From assembly GCF_002025255.2 (NCBI RefSeq), contig NZ_CP054587.1, positions 1,550,001 through 1,614,000 on the forward strand: a DNA stretch of 64,000 nt. The letters are read 5' to 3'. Under the pieces are notes generated by a model. It saw only the letters and a list, made by a program, of their open reading frames with translations. It was not told where the DNA came from and did no database searches. Source of the DNA: Halolamina sp. CBA1230 (GTDB taxonomy: Archaea; Halobacteriota; Halobacteria; Halobacteriales; Haloferacaceae). Numbering within the stretch: the first letter of the stretch is position 1; every line of letters starts with the position of its first letter. The translations under genes and the position numbers were made by a program. Of the stretch, positions 1-8,121 are shown piece by piece.

Positions 1-322
1 CGAACGTGAACTCGTAGGTGTGGCCGGAGTGGTGGATCTCGGGTTCCCCCTCCCAGTTCGCGTCCGCCGGCTGATCCCGGACGGCGACGTTGTGGTTGGC
101 CGAGCGCCAGGCCCAGCGGACGCGGGTCCCGACCTCGACGCGGAGCGGTTCGTTCGTCCCCGGCGAGAAGACGTTCCGGCCGTCCGGGCCGACCTCGACG
201 ACCGGTCCGTCGAAGCTCTCCGTCTCGGTCGTCGCGTCGCCACCCGAACAGCCCGCGAGGAGGGTCGCCGACGCGATCGCTGCGGTGCCGCGGCGGAGGA
301 ACGCACGGCGGGAGTTGCGCAT
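1..322 (-). CDS. Halocyanin-like blue-copper lipoprotein (3' end outside window)
   Basis: Probably a membrane-anchored cupredoxin that carries electrons on the outer face of the cell membrane. The first 107 residues are visible. The N-terminus has a Tat-type twin-arginine motif (SRRAFL) followed by a lipobox (LLAGC at about residues 21-25), so the Cys would be lipidated. The mature part has the cupredoxin-like pattern 'VGTRVRWAW', then 'SANHNVAV', where the His is the expected first copper ligand, and then 'HSGHTYEFTF'. The downstream Cys/His/Met ligands lie beyond the window edge, so copper binding is inferred. The ATG at 320-322 is chosen because it places the Tat motif directly at the N-terminus. 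Diverges from topA. Confidence 0.8.
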   Translation of the reverse strand, partial: MRNSRRAFLRRGTAAIASATLLAGCSGGDATTETESFDGPVVEVGPDGRNVFSPGTNEPLRVEVGTRVRWAWRSANHNVAVRDQPADANWEGEPEIHHSGHTYEFTF

Positions 323-412
323 ACGCGAGCGTGGGCAGGCGCGAAGGAACTGCCTTCCGATCCCGGAGCGCGAAACGTTTAGGCCGGGGAGCAGTCTACT
401 GACGGGTAGCGA

Positions 413-3400
413 ATGGAACTCATCGTCACCGAGAAGGACAACGCGGCCCGTCGCATCGCGGAGATCCTCAGCGACGGCACCGCCGACGCCGAGCGGGTCA
501 ACGGCGTCAACGTCTACGGCTGGGGGGGCAAACGGGTGATCGGCCTCTCGGGCCACGTCGTCGGCGTCGACTTCCCGCCGGAGTACGACGACTGGCGGGA
601 CGTCGAACCCCACGAACTCATCGAGGCGCCGATCGAGACCGAGCCCACCCAGGAGGCCATCGTCGCCGCCCTCCGCCGGCTCTCCCGTGACGCCGACCGC
701 GTGATCATCGCGACCGACTACGACCGCGAGGGCGAACTCATCGGGAAGGAGGCGTTCGACATCGTGCGCGGCGTCGACGAGTCGGTCCCCATCGAGCGCG
801 CCCGCTTCTCCTCCATCACCGAGAACGAGGTGCAGGAGGCGTTCGCGAACCCGGGCGACCTCGACTTCGATCTCGCGGCGGCGGGGGAAGCCCGCCAGAC
901 TGTGGATCTGGTGTGGGGCGCCGCACTCACGCGGTTCCTCTCGCTCTCCGCAGGTCAGCTCGGCGAGGACTTCATCTCCGTCGGTCGCGTCCAGGGGCCG
1001 ACGCTGAAGCTGCTGGTCGACCGCGAACGCGAGATCCAGGCGTTCGACCCCGACGACTACTGGGAGCTGTTCGCCGACCTCACCAAGGACGGCGGCTCGG
1101 GGTTCGAGGCGCAGTACTTCTACCTCGACGACGACGGCAACGAAGCCCGGCGCATCTGGGACGAGTCCGCCGCCGAGAACGCCCACGAGGCGCTTTCCGC
1201 CGCGTCGGCGGCCGCCGTCGAGGAGGTGAACCGCCGGACGCGAACCGACGAGCCGCCGGCGCCGTTCAACACCACGCAGTTCATCCGCGCCGCGAGTTCG
1301 CTCGGCTACTCCGCCCAACGTGCGATGAGCATCGCCGAGGACCTCTACACCGCCGGCTACATCACCTACCCGCGGACCGACAACACGGTCTACCCGGACG
1401 ATCTCGACCCCGAGGAGCTGCTCGAAGCGTTCTCGGAGACGTTCTTCGGCGACAGCGTCGAGGAGCTGTTGGAGCAAGAGGCGATCGAGCCCACCGAGGG
1501 CGACGAGGAGACGACCGACCACCCGCCGATCCACCCGACCGGCGAGATGCCGACCGATCTCGACGACGACGAGTGGGAAGTGTACGAACTGGTCGTGCGG
1601 CGCTTCTTCGCGACCTGTGCGCCGTCGGCGACATGGGAGCACCTGCGCGTCGTCGCCGGTGTGGAGAGCGAGGTGAGCCTTCCGTCGGGCGGCGAGCGCG
1701 GCCTCTCGCTGAAGGCCAACGGGAAGCGCCTGCTCGAGGAGGGGTACCACTCGGTCTACCCCTACTCCTCGGCCGACGAGACGGTCGTGCCGGACGTCGA
1801 GCGCGACGAAGAGCTGGCGGTCAGCGACGTCCACCTCGACGCCAAGGAAACCCAACCGCCGCGGCGCTACGGCCAGTCGCGGCTGATCGAGACGATGGAG
1901 GAGATGGGGGTTGGGACGAAATGTCTGACTGAGGATACAGAGGTGCTCGTTCGGAGCGGAAACGACATCAAGCGCCGGAAGATCAGTGCGGTTTTCGAGG
2001 ACGAACAGGTCGTCCTCGCCGACGGTGATACGGAAATCGCAACGACCAGTGGTGCACCGAAAACCATCTCTGTCGAGGAGGCGACAGACCGAGCCATCGA
2101 AGCCGAGGGAACGCTTGTCAGCAAGCGTGAACTCGGTCCGGACGAAGAGGTGGTACGCCTCCGTACGGCGAACAGTTCGTTCTCGGTCACGTCGGACCAC
2201 CCGCTGTACGTACGGAACGAAGGGACACAGATCGTTCAAGCTGGGGAGGTAGAACCCGGTGACAAACTACTGAGCATCCGTCCCACGACCGACCAGACCG
2301 AATCAGACAGCCTCGATCCGGTACTGACGTGGGAAACGTTCGCGGCGGAGTCCGACCGATGGACGAAGCTCTACGGGACCGACTCCAACGACGCTCTCGC
2401 GGAAACGCGAGCGAAAACCGGGCAAACCCAGCGAGAACTTGCGGACCAACTCGACATCGACAGGGCGGAGATCAGTGCATGGGAGAACAGCTACCGGGAC
2501 GTTCCAGTGTGGGTTCTGGGCCGAACCGGGATTCGTCCCGACGAACTACACGGACTAAATGAGGGAGTGACCTTCGAGAATCCCTTCCCTATTCGCTGGT
2601 CCCCCAACCTCGCTCGGGTGCTCGCAAATCTCTTCGGAGACGGTTCGGTCCACGTCGACGAATCCGAAAATGTCGTCGACGTGAGATACCACAACACCGA
2701 TAAGCAACTCATCGAGCGGTTCGCTTCGGACATCGAGGCGATATTCGGTGTACGTCCGTCAGTGAGCGATCGACCGGGGCGTGAGTCTCATCACCAGATG
2801 AAGTATCAAGCGAACGTTCCCTCCAGTGTCAGCCGGATTCTTCATCACCTGCTCGAAACCGTCGAAGACTCTGGTTGTCCCGCCGTGCCTGACGAGTACG
2901 TCCCATCGTTCGTTGGTGCACTGATGGACGACGAGGGTCACGTTTCTCGGGAACGAAAGGCGTTCATCTCGAACACGAACCATGAACTGCTCGCCGGAGT
3001 CGGAGAAATGCTCGAGGACCGGGGTATCGAGACGAAACTTGCGGAATCCCAGCACAAGCTCCACATCCGAGGTCGAGAGAACTTAGAGCGCTTCTTCGAC
3101 CAGATGCCGGTGGCTATCGACGAAAAGTACCATAGAGCGCTCGATGCACTCCGGAGTTATGACGTAACGCGGCACAAAGCACGAATACTCGAACTGACCG
3201 TTGAGCAGCCGAGGTCGACCAGCGAACTGGCTGCCGAACTCGGTCTTTCCGAAGGTCGGGTCGGGAGTATTGTCAGCGCACTTCGCAGAGAGAACTACCT
3301 CGAGAAACAAATCAGTGGAAGCAACCGGAGCCACGACGGAAACAGAACGATTCGGTATGTTGCGAGCGCGTTCGAGGGGTCGATATACGGTGCGGTTCTC

Positions 3401-4531
3401 GGAAAAACGAGCGGGCAGACCGTTCTAGAGGTGACGGAACGGGAGTACGACGGCCCTGTTTACGACCTCACAGTCGACGACGACGCCCCGAATTTCGCCG
3501 TTGGGGGTGGAGTAGTCGTCCACAACTCCACCCGCCACAACACCATCGAGAAGCTGTACGACCGCAACTATGTCGAGGGCGACCCGCCCCGACCCACACA
3601 GCTCGCTCACGCGGTCGTCGAGGCCGCCGAGGAGTTCGCCGACCACATCGTCAGCGAGGAGATGACCGCACAGCTGGAGGCGGACATGCGCGCCATCGCG
3701 GCCGGCGAGAAAGGGTTCGACGAAGTGACCGAGGAGTCCCGCGAGATGCTGGACACCGTGTTCGACGAACTGCAGGAGTCCCGCGAGGAGGTCGGCGACC
3801 ACCTGCGGAAGTCGATGAAGGCCGACAAAATCCTGGGGCCGTGTCCGGAGTGTGGCGAGGACCTGCTCGTCCGGAAATCCCGCTACGGCAGCTACTTCGT
3901 CGGTTGTGACGGCTACCCCGACTGCGAGTACACGCTGCCGCTCCCCTCCACGGGCAAGCCGCTGATCCTCGACGAGGAGTGTGAGAAACACGGGCTCAGC
4001 CGCGTGAAGATGCTCGCCGGGCGGAAGACGTTCGTCCACGGCTGTCCGCTCTGCAAGGCCGAGGAGGCCGACGCCGAGGCGGACCGGATCATCGGCGCCT
4101 GTCCCGAATGTGGAGAGGATGAGGGGGGAGAGCTGGCGATCAAGCAGCTCCGTTCAGGCTCCCGACTGGTCGGCTGTACGCGCTACCCGGACTGTGACTA
4201 CTCGCTGCCGCTGCCCCGCCGCGGCGAGATCGAGGTGACGGAGGACACCTGCGAGGAGCACCACCTCCCCCATCTGGAGGTCCACGGCGACGACGACGAG
4301 CCGTGGGAGCTGGGCTGCCCGATCTGTAACTACCGGGAGTTCCAGGCCCGCGAGGCGAACTCGGAGCTGGAGACCGTCGAGGGGATCGGCGAGAAGACCG
4401 CCGAGAAGCTGGCGGAAGCGGGCGTCGAGGACGTCGAGGGGCTGAAGGAAGCGGACCCGGACGACCTGGCCGAGAGCGTCGAGGGCGTGAGTGCGGGGTC
4501 GGTGCGTGACTGGCAAGCGAAAGCCGACTGA
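413..4531 (+). CDS. topA: DNA topoisomerase I, intein-containing
   Basis: Type IA topoisomerase that relaxes negative supercoils by cutting one strand through a 5'-phosphotyrosine. The precursor is 1372 aa. Removing the intein (residues 504-1038) leaves about 837 aa, a normal haloarchaeal size. The TOPRIM acidic motif is seen as 'TDYDREGE', and the active-site Tyr lies in 'ITYPRTD' at residue 319. After the intein come the end of the core, two four-Cys zinc modules (starting 'CPECGEDLL' and 'CPECGEDEG'), and a C-terminal helix-hairpin-helix ('VEGIGEKTAEKLAEAG'). The intein splits the conserved 'GVGTK/STRH' motif. A TTTA box near 378-382 suits a start at 413. It ends 3 nt before the end of the convergent toxin remnant. 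Confidence 0.97.
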   Translation: MELIVTEKDNAARRIAEILSDGTADAERVNGVNVYGWGGKRVIGLSGHVVGVDFPPEYDDWRDVEPHELIEAPIETEPTQEAIVAALRRLSRDADRVIIATDYDREGELIGKEAFDIVRGVDESVPIERARFSSITENEVQEAFANPGDLDFDLAAAGEARQTVDLVWGAALTRFLSLSAGQLGEDFISVGRVQGPTLKLLVDREREIQAFDPDDYWELFADLTKDGGSGFEAQYFYLDDDGNEARRIWDESAAENAHEALSAASAAAVEEVNRRTRTDEPPAPFNTTQFIRAASSLGYSAQRAMSIAEDLYTAGYITYPRTDNTVYPDDLDPEELLEAFSETFFGDSVEELLEQEAIEPTEGDEETTDHPPIHPTGEMPTDLDDDEWEVYELVVRRFFATCAPSATWEHLRVVAGVESEVSLPSGGERGLSLKANGKRLLEEGYHSVYPYSSADETVVPDVERDEELAVSDVHLDAKETQPPRRYGQSRLIETMEEMGVGTKCLTEDTEVLVRSGNDIKRRKISAVFEDEQVVLADGDTEIATTSGAPKTISVEEATDRAIEAEGTLVSKRELGPDEEVVRLRTANSSFSVTSDHPLYVRNEGTQIVQAGEVEPGDKLLSIRPTTDQTESDSLDPVLTWETFAAESDRWTKLYGTDSNDALAETRAKTGQTQRELADQLDIDRAEISAWENSYRDVPVWVLGRTGIRPDELHGLNEGVTFENPFPIRWSPNLARVLANLFGDGSVHVDESENVVDVRYHNTDKQLIERFASDIEAIFGVRPSVSDRPGRESHHQMKYQANVPSSVSRILHHLLETVEDSGCPAVPDEYVPSFVGALMDDEGHVSRERKAFISNTNHELLAGVGEMLEDRGIETKLAESQHKLHIRGRENLERFFDQMPVAIDEKYHRALDALRSYDVTRHKARILELTVEQPRSTSELAAELGLSEGRVGSIVSALRRENYLEKQISGSNRSHDGNRTIRYVASAFEGSIYGAVLGKTSGQTVLEVTEREYDGPVYDLTVDDDAPNFAVGGGVVVHNSTRHNTIEKLYDRNYVEGDPPRPTQLAHAVVEAAEEFADHIVSEEMTAQLEADMRAIAAGEKGFDEVTEESREMLDTVFDELQESREEVGDHLRKSMKADKILGPCPECGEDLLVRKSRYGSYFVGCDGYPDCEYTLPLPSTGKPLILDEECEKHGLSRVKMLAGRKTFVHGCPLCKAEEADAEADRIIGACPECGEDEGGELAIKQLRSGSRLVGCTRYPDCDYSLPLPRRGEIEVTEDTCEEHHLPHLEVHGDDDEPWELGCPICNYREFQAREANSELETVEGIGEKTAEKLAEAGVEDVEGLKEADPDDLAESVEGVSAGSVRDWQAKAD
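1922..3526 (+). other. Intein in TopA with LAGLIDADG endonuclease and HTH modules
   Basis: A 535-residue in-frame intervening protein. It starts with Cys ('CLTEDTEVLV') and ends 'VVVHN' before Ser, so all class 1 splicing residues are present, including block B 'TSDHPLYV'. Between the splicing halves are an Xre-like HTH ('QTQRELADQLDIDRAEISAW'), two LAGLIDADG-type motifs ('NLFGDGSVH' and 'ALMDDEGHVS') and a winged-helix segment ('STSELAAELGLSEGRVGSIV'). Its base composition is visibly less GC-rich than the flanking topA exteins, which fits later arrival by homing. Autocatalytic splicing is inferred. Confidence 0.95.
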
Positions 4532-4534
4532 GCG

Positions 4535-4865
4535 TCAGATCGCACCGATGTAGTCGGCCGCGGCGGTCGCGATCTCGTCCGTCGTTTCCTCGTCGAGCAG
4601 GCCCTCCCGTTCTTCGAGATCCGCGTGTCGGATCGAGACGACCGTCCACGGGTTCCCGTAGCTCTCCCGCGGGAGTCCACCGGCGACGAACGCCTCGTCG
4701 GGGAGTTGGATCGCGTCCGGTCGTTCAGTCGTCGTGACCGCGGCGTAGAGCGCTTCCTCGTCGCCGAACGGATGGCTGTCGTCACTGAGCCGGACGTACG
4801 GTCGGTAGTTGTGGTCCGCGAACAGGTCGGGCCTCCTTGACGACCGCGCCTCGTTCCGGCGTCAC
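4535..4865 (-). pseudogene. PemK/MazF-like toxin, frameshifted
   Basis: Reading from a GTG at 4863-4865, the frame gives 'VTPERGAVVKE' and then drifts into a stop. Shifting by one base restores 'PDLFADHNYRPYVRLSDDS', which continues without interruption to the TGA at 4535-4537. That continuation ('LYAAVTTTERPDAIQLPDE', 'GLPRESYGNPWTVVSIRHAD') resembles the haloarchaeal PemK/MazF-type endoribonuclease toxins. The break is one extra C on the + strand at about 4832 (span 331 nt, or 3 x 110 + 1). The GTG overlaps the stop of the upstream winged-helix gene (GTGA), as in a translationally coupled pair. It may be a real null allele or a sequence error. Family assignment rests on recalled family patterns. 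Confidence 0.72.
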
Positions 4866-5179
4866 TCGTTGCCGTAGTAGTCGTCTGTCGTCGACGCCGA
4901 ACTCGCCCCAGCCTGCGCTGCGAAGGAGGCGAGTCGGTCGTCCTCGGCGATCGCCCAGTAGCGCCCGCGGTGGCGGACCAGCCCACGATCCTCCAGCCGC
5001 GAGAGCACGGCACCCACGCTGCCGCGCTTGATGTCGGTGGCCTCGTGGATCTCGGTCTGGGTGAACGCCTGGTCGTCGTTCCGCGCGAGGAACTGGAGGA
5101 CGCGGTAGGGTTGGGTCCCCTCCTGCAGGTCGAGGACGTCGTCGGGTTCGTCGTCGAAGCGGTCGATGCTGATGGGCAT
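4862..5179 (-). CDS. Winged-helix regulator, likely partner of the adjacent toxin
   Basis: A 105-aa protein with a MarR/ArsR-like winged helix: 'GTQPYRVLQFLARNDDQAF', the recognition-helix region 'TQTEIHEATDIKRGSVGAVL', and a wing 'GLVRHRGRYWAI'. The last 20 residues are an acidic, Ser/Thr-rich tail. The ATG at 5177-5179 is preferred over the in-frame TTG at 5185. The gene overlaps the toxin-like frame by GTGA, so it probably acts as the regulator or antitoxin of that module and represses its own promoter. Two direct repeats lie immediately upstream. The DNA-binding role is inferred from the fold. Confidence 0.8.
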   Translation of the reverse strand: MPISIDRFDDEPDDVLDLQEGTQPYRVLQFLARNDDQAFTQTEIHEATDIKRGSVGAVLSRLEDRGLVRHRGRYWAIAEDDRLASFAAQAGASSASTTDDYYGNE

Positions 5180-5190
5180 GTGCAATAGTT

Positions 5191-5209
5191 CGTAATAAGT
5201 CGTAATAAG
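5191..5209 (-). promoter_or_regulatory. Tandem 9-nt direct repeat, likely promoter/operator
   Basis: The sequence CGTAATAAG occurs at 5191-5199 and again at 5201-5209, spaced 10 nt (one helical turn) and 12 nt upstream of the winged-helix gene start. On the minus strand it reads CTTATTACG twice and includes TATA-like TTATTA. Its place and AT-richness fit an autoregulatory operator overlapping the promoter. This is inference. Confidence 0.5.
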
Positions 5210-5260
5210 CGTGTGGGCGGTCGCGAGTGGGAGGGGTGTTGATTTCGCTGGAGTGGTAGT

Positions 5261-5590
5261 TCAGGCGTACACTATCTCGCCAGAGAGGTCGCGGTCCGCG
5301 TTCCGCTCTAACGCTGCGTGGATACGGCGAACGAGTTCACCGACATCGCGACGGTGCTGGGAGATGAACACGATCCCCGAGTGGTCGATATCGAACTCGC
5401 CACCCTCGGCAAGTCGGAGGAAGTCGTCGTCGAGCGTCAGTAGCGTCCAGTCACGTTCAGTAGCGTAGCGGAGGTGCTCGCGGTCGGTCCAGCCGAGCGT
5501 CCCCTCTGCAGTCGCAGTAGTCACCTCCCACCCACGACGATCGAGACCGTCCACGACGGGCTGCCAGACGTTCTCGTCGGCGTAGATCAC
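5261..5590 (-). CDS. DUF5615 PIN-like protein, probable toxin
   Basis: A 109-aa protein with a PIN-like (Mut7-C type) pattern: 'IYADENVW' at the N-terminus (acidic D4 and E5), 'LGWTDREHLRYATERDWTLLTLDDDF', and a conserved 'SGIVFISQ'. Members of this family are often paired with a DUF433 protein as a toxin-antitoxin-like module, as here. It starts at a GTG (5588-5590) that overlaps the TGA of the DUF433 gene, implying translational coupling. RNase activity is inferred from the family, and no interruption is seen. Confidence 0.82.
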   Translation of the reverse strand: MIYADENVWQPVVDGLDRRGWEVTTATAEGTLGWTDREHLRYATERDWTLLTLDDDFLRLAEGGEFDIDHSGIVFISQHRRDVGELVRRIHAALERNADRDLSGEIVYA

Positions 5591-5832
5591 GCCGGCGCCT
5601 CGTCGTCGCTTCGTGCCTCCGGCGTCGAGTCGAACTCCTCGGGATGTCCGTAGAAGTACGCGAGCGCAGCGTGCACGTCCTGCAACGTCAGCACCGGGTA
5701 GAGGTCCACGATCTCGTCAGGGGAGTAGCCACTGTACTCGTAGGCGTCGGCAACGTTCTCGACGCGGATCCCGGTGCCGCCGATGGTCGGCGCCCCGTCG
5801 CTGTGGTCGTCGTCGTGGACGATCTCGGTCAT
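5587..5832 (-). CDS. DUF433 protein, probable antitoxin
   Basis: An 81-aa protein with the DUF433 pattern: 'GAPTIGGTGIRVENVADAYEYSGYS' (given in parts: 'APTIGGTGIRV', 'YEYSGYSPDEIV') and the helical 'LTLQDVHAALAYFYGHPEEF'. It probably neutralises the downstream PIN-like protein and binds DNA as a repressor. An ATG at 5830-5832 is chosen because it begins just ahead of the conserved core. A TTAAG-type box at about 5858-5864 lies some 28 nt upstream, consistent with leaderless transcription. The longer upstream frame reads through noncoding sequence and is rejected. Confidence 0.8.
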   Translation of the reverse strand: MTEIVHDDDHSDGAPTIGGTGIRVENVADAYEYSGYSPDEIVDLYPVLTLQDVHAALAYFYGHPEEFDSTPEARSDDEAPA

Positions 5833-6009
5833 ACTGGCAGATTGGGCGCTTTCGGACTTAAGCTTCCGGCCCCACCTTTTACTCGTCGGGTGCGCCTGCG
5901 GCGCACCGCTCCTCGCAAAAGCTGGAGCAAAAGTGCGCTCACTCGCTTCGCTCGTTCGCGAGCAGCATCGGTGTCCACGGCTCACTAGTGGCTCGACCGC
6001 ACCACGACG

Positions 6010-6273
6010 CTACGCCACGTTCTCCTCCACGATCTCGATTTCCTCCTCGGTCAGCCCGTACAGCTCGTACACGATTTCGTCGATCAGGTCGTCGGTGCGC
6101 TTGATCTTCTCGTCCAGTTCGTCGGCGCGCTCCTTCGTCTCGCGGTACTGCGACAGCCCGTCGGCCTCGTCGACGACGACGGGGACAAACGCCGCAATCA
6201 GGTCAGCCTCGGTTTCGGTGAGGTCGATGATCCGCAGCGCCGGCAGGAGGTCGGTCTCGGTGGTCGAGAAGTA
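6010..6273 (-). pseudogene. 3' remnant of a DNA methyltransferase / restriction-modification protein
   Basis: Only about 87 codons of plausible coding sequence remain, ending 'LIDEIVYELYGLTEEEIEIVEE'. In parts, the 'DEIVYELYGL' and 'TEEEIEIVE' motifs are typical of the C-terminal end of Eco57I/TaqI-like N6-adenine methyltransferases and fused restriction-modification enzymes. A coiled-coil-like stretch 'YRETKERADELDEKIKR' precedes it, as in those proteins. No catalytic NPPY motif is present, and upstream the frame enters a 31-nt tandem repeat, so this is a truncated leftover. The family call is moderate, from the C-terminal signature only. Confidence 0.6.
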
Positions 6274-6279
6274 AGCCCG

Positions 6280-6389
6280 AACCACGGTCCGCGCCTCTTC
6301 CCGCGGCCCAAACCACGGTCCGCGCCTCTTCCCGCGGCCCAAACTACGGTCCGCGCCTCTTCCCGCGGACCAAACCACGGTCCGCGCCC
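6280..6389. repeat. 31-nt tandem repeat, about 3.5 copies
   Basis: Head-to-tail copies at 6280-6310, 6311-6341 and 6342-6372, plus a partial copy at 6373-6389. The unit begins AACCACGGTCCGCGCC and ends CCCGCGGCCCA. Copies differ by only one or two bases, so the array is recent or homogenised. It lies between the methyltransferase remnant and the GGGP synthase start at 6420, with a TTTTTA stretch at about 6389-6394 that may be the promoter. There are no spacers, so it is not a CRISPR. Confidence 0.9.
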
Positions 6390-6419
6390 TTTTTAGCCAC
6401 AGACCGAACACCGGACTCC

Positions 6420-7121
6420 ATGACCGGCCCGTGGGCGGAGTGGGACCACGTCCTGAAGGTGGACCCCGACAAGGAGCTACGTGAAGGCGAGACGTTCGAG
6501 GACGTCGCCGCGACGGGCACCGACGCCCTCGAGATCGGCGGCACGATGGACGTGACCAGCGAGAAGATGCAGCGGGTCGTCGACGCCTGCGCGGCCCACG
6601 ACGTGCCGATCTACCAGGAGCCCTCCAACCCCGGCGTGGTGATCGAGCACGACGCGCTCGATGGCTACCTCGTCCCCACGGTGCTCAACGCGGGCGACCC
6701 GTTCTGGATCACCGGCGCCCACAAGGAGTGGGCCCGGATCGACGACGACCTCGACTGGCCCAACACCCACACCGAGGCGTACGTCGTGCTCAACCCCGAG
6801 GCCTCCGTCGCGGCGTACACCGACGCCGACTGCGACCTGACGGCCGAGGACGTGGCGGCGTACGCGGGCGTCGCCGAGCGCATGTTCGGGCAGGATATCG
6901 TCTACCTCGAGTACTCGGGCACCTACGGCGACCCGGAGACCGTCGCGGCCGCGGCCGAGGAACTCGACGACGCGACGCTGTTCTACGGCGGCGGGATCCA
7001 CGACTACGAGAGCGCCCGGGGGATGGGCGAACACGCCGACACGGTCGTCGTCGGCGACCTCCTCCACGACGAGGGCGTCGACGCGGTGGCGGAGACCGTC
7101 GACGGCGCGAAAGAGGCCTAG
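6420..7121 (+). CDS. Phosphoglycerol geranylgeranyltransferase (GGGP synthase)
   Basis: Catalyses the first ether bond of archaeal membrane lipids, joining geranylgeranyl diphosphate to sn-glycerol-1-phosphate. The 233-aa protein has the PcrB/GGGPS TIM-barrel landmarks: '[11 protein letters not shown]' near residue 37, '[11 protein letters not shown]', '[15 protein letters not shown]', the phosphate-binding '[11 protein letters not shown]' and '[11 protein letters not shown]', and a C-terminal '[10 protein letters not shown]'. Length is normal for the family. The ATG at 6420 is about 25 nt after a T-rich box. Its 3' end overlaps the last bases of the convergent lipoprotein gene. Confidence 0.93.
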   Translation: MTGPWAEWDHVLKVDPDKELREGETFEDVAATGTDALEIGGTMDVTSEKMQRVVDACAAHDVPIYQEPSNPGVVIEHDALDGYLVPTVLNAGDPFWITGAHKEWARIDDDLDWPNTHTEAYVVLNPEASVAAYTDADCDLTAEDVAAYAGVAERMFGQDIVYLEYSGTYGDPETVAAAAEELDDATLFYGGGIHDYESARGMGEHADTVVVGDLLHDEGVDAVAETVDGAKEA

Positions 7122-8002
7122 GTATCCCACTCCGTCAGCGAGAGCCGGGAGCGCTCGCCGTCGAACGCGACGTACCAGTCGTCCGGGTAGGGTTCCGGGA
7201 GCGTCGGCTCGTCGGCCAACCGCTCGCGCAGCGCCGCGGGCGTGTCCGATCGCGGCTCGCACGCGCCGTAAACGTCGCCGCGCGCCTCGCGAAGGATCTC
7301 CAGTTGGGGTTCGGGCGCGTCCGAGAGGTCGACGAGGTACTCCTCGACGAGGTGTGATCGAAACGTCGCCTCGTCGGCGGCGACGCGTTCGGCCGCGATG
7401 TCATAGGTGATCCGCTGGACCGTGTCGGTCCGCTCGTCGGCGACGTCGACGCGGACCGTCTTCCCCTCCCACTCGACCCACGACGTCCCCCCGACCAGCA
7501 CCGAGCCGTCGCCGCCGTCGGGGTACGGCGCTGGGAACTCGTTCACCTCGAACCCCTCGGGTGGGTGGCCGTCCGGCGGCGGCGCCACGATCAGGAACGC
7601 CCGGCGGTCGTTCTCGGGGAGCGCCTCGAACCGGACACCCTTGGTGCCGGCAGCAGTTTTCTGCTCCAGATGCCAGTCGACGGAGAACGCGAACGCCGGG
7701 ACGTCGACGCTGTCGACGGTGCGCTGGCGCACGCGGTACACCGCCCCGTCGTGGGGGACGAGCGTCGGTTCCGTGAACGGCGCGGCGCGGTAGACGGTCA
7801 CCCGCGGGTCGTCGCCCTCGATCGCCTCGGCCGCGATCCGCCGCTGGCGACGGACCACCCGCCCGCCGAGTTCGGCGAACGGGTCGAACTGGTGGAGTTC
7901 GACGTTGACCCCCGAGTCACAGCTCCCGCTGACGACGCTGAGACAGCCGCCGGTCAGGAGCGAGGCCGCAAGCGATAGCGTGCCGCGTCGGTGGAGGGAC
8001 AT
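7118..8002 (-). CDS. Putative lipoprotein of unknown function
   Basis: A 294-aa protein starting '[20 protein letters not shown]'. This is a Tat-like RR signal followed by a lipobox with Cys at residue 20, so it is probably lipid-anchored outside the cell membrane. The rest is a soluble, beta-rich domain without a motif I recognise ('[20 protein letters not shown]', '[19 protein letters not shown]'). The ATG at 8000-8002 puts the signal peptide at the very N-terminus. It diverges from aspS, and the roughly 119-nt gap holds both promoters. No function is proposed. Confidence 0.75.
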   Translation of the reverse strand: MSLHRRGTLSLAASLLTGGCLSVVSGSCDSGVNVELHQFDPFAELGGRVVRRQRRIAAEAIEGDDPRVTVYRAAPFTEPTLVPHDGAVYRVRQRTVDSVDVPAFAFSVDWHLEQKTAAGTKGVRFEALPENDRRAFLIVAPPPDGHPPEGFEVNEFPAPYPDGGDGSVLVGGTSWVEWEGKTVRVDVADERTDTVQRITYDIAAERVAADEATFRSHLVEEYLVDLSDAPEPQLEILREARGDVYGACEPRSDTPAALRERLADEPTLPEPYPDDWYVAFDGERSRLSLTEWDT

Positions 8003-8091
8003 GAATCGGGTAACGAAACGCCGTTACTATACCTCTTTCCGTTGGCCGCGGCGGCGGCGCGCTGGGCCGGCTCCGCCCCAGAAACGCGGCG

Positions 8092-8097
8092 TTTAAA
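8092..8097 (+). promoter_or_regulatory. TATA box of aspS
   Basis: TTTAAA lies 25-30 nt before the ATG of aspS, the spacing expected for a leaderless haloarchaeal transcript. There is no Shine-Dalgarno sequence between the box and the start. Confidence 0.6.
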
Positions 8098-8121
8098 GAC
8101 GCCCCGAGCGAACGCTCGCCC

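Noticed and set aside
5900-6000. GC-rich hairpin-like CTCACTCGCTTCGCTCGTTCG stretch near the DUF433 gene
   Set aside because: Similar short runs are common between haloarchaeal genes; it lacks the termini and paired hairpins of repeats A and B.
6280-6389. CRISPR-like short repeats
   Set aside because: The copies abut with no spacers, and no leader or adjacent cas genes exist; it is a plain tandem repeat.
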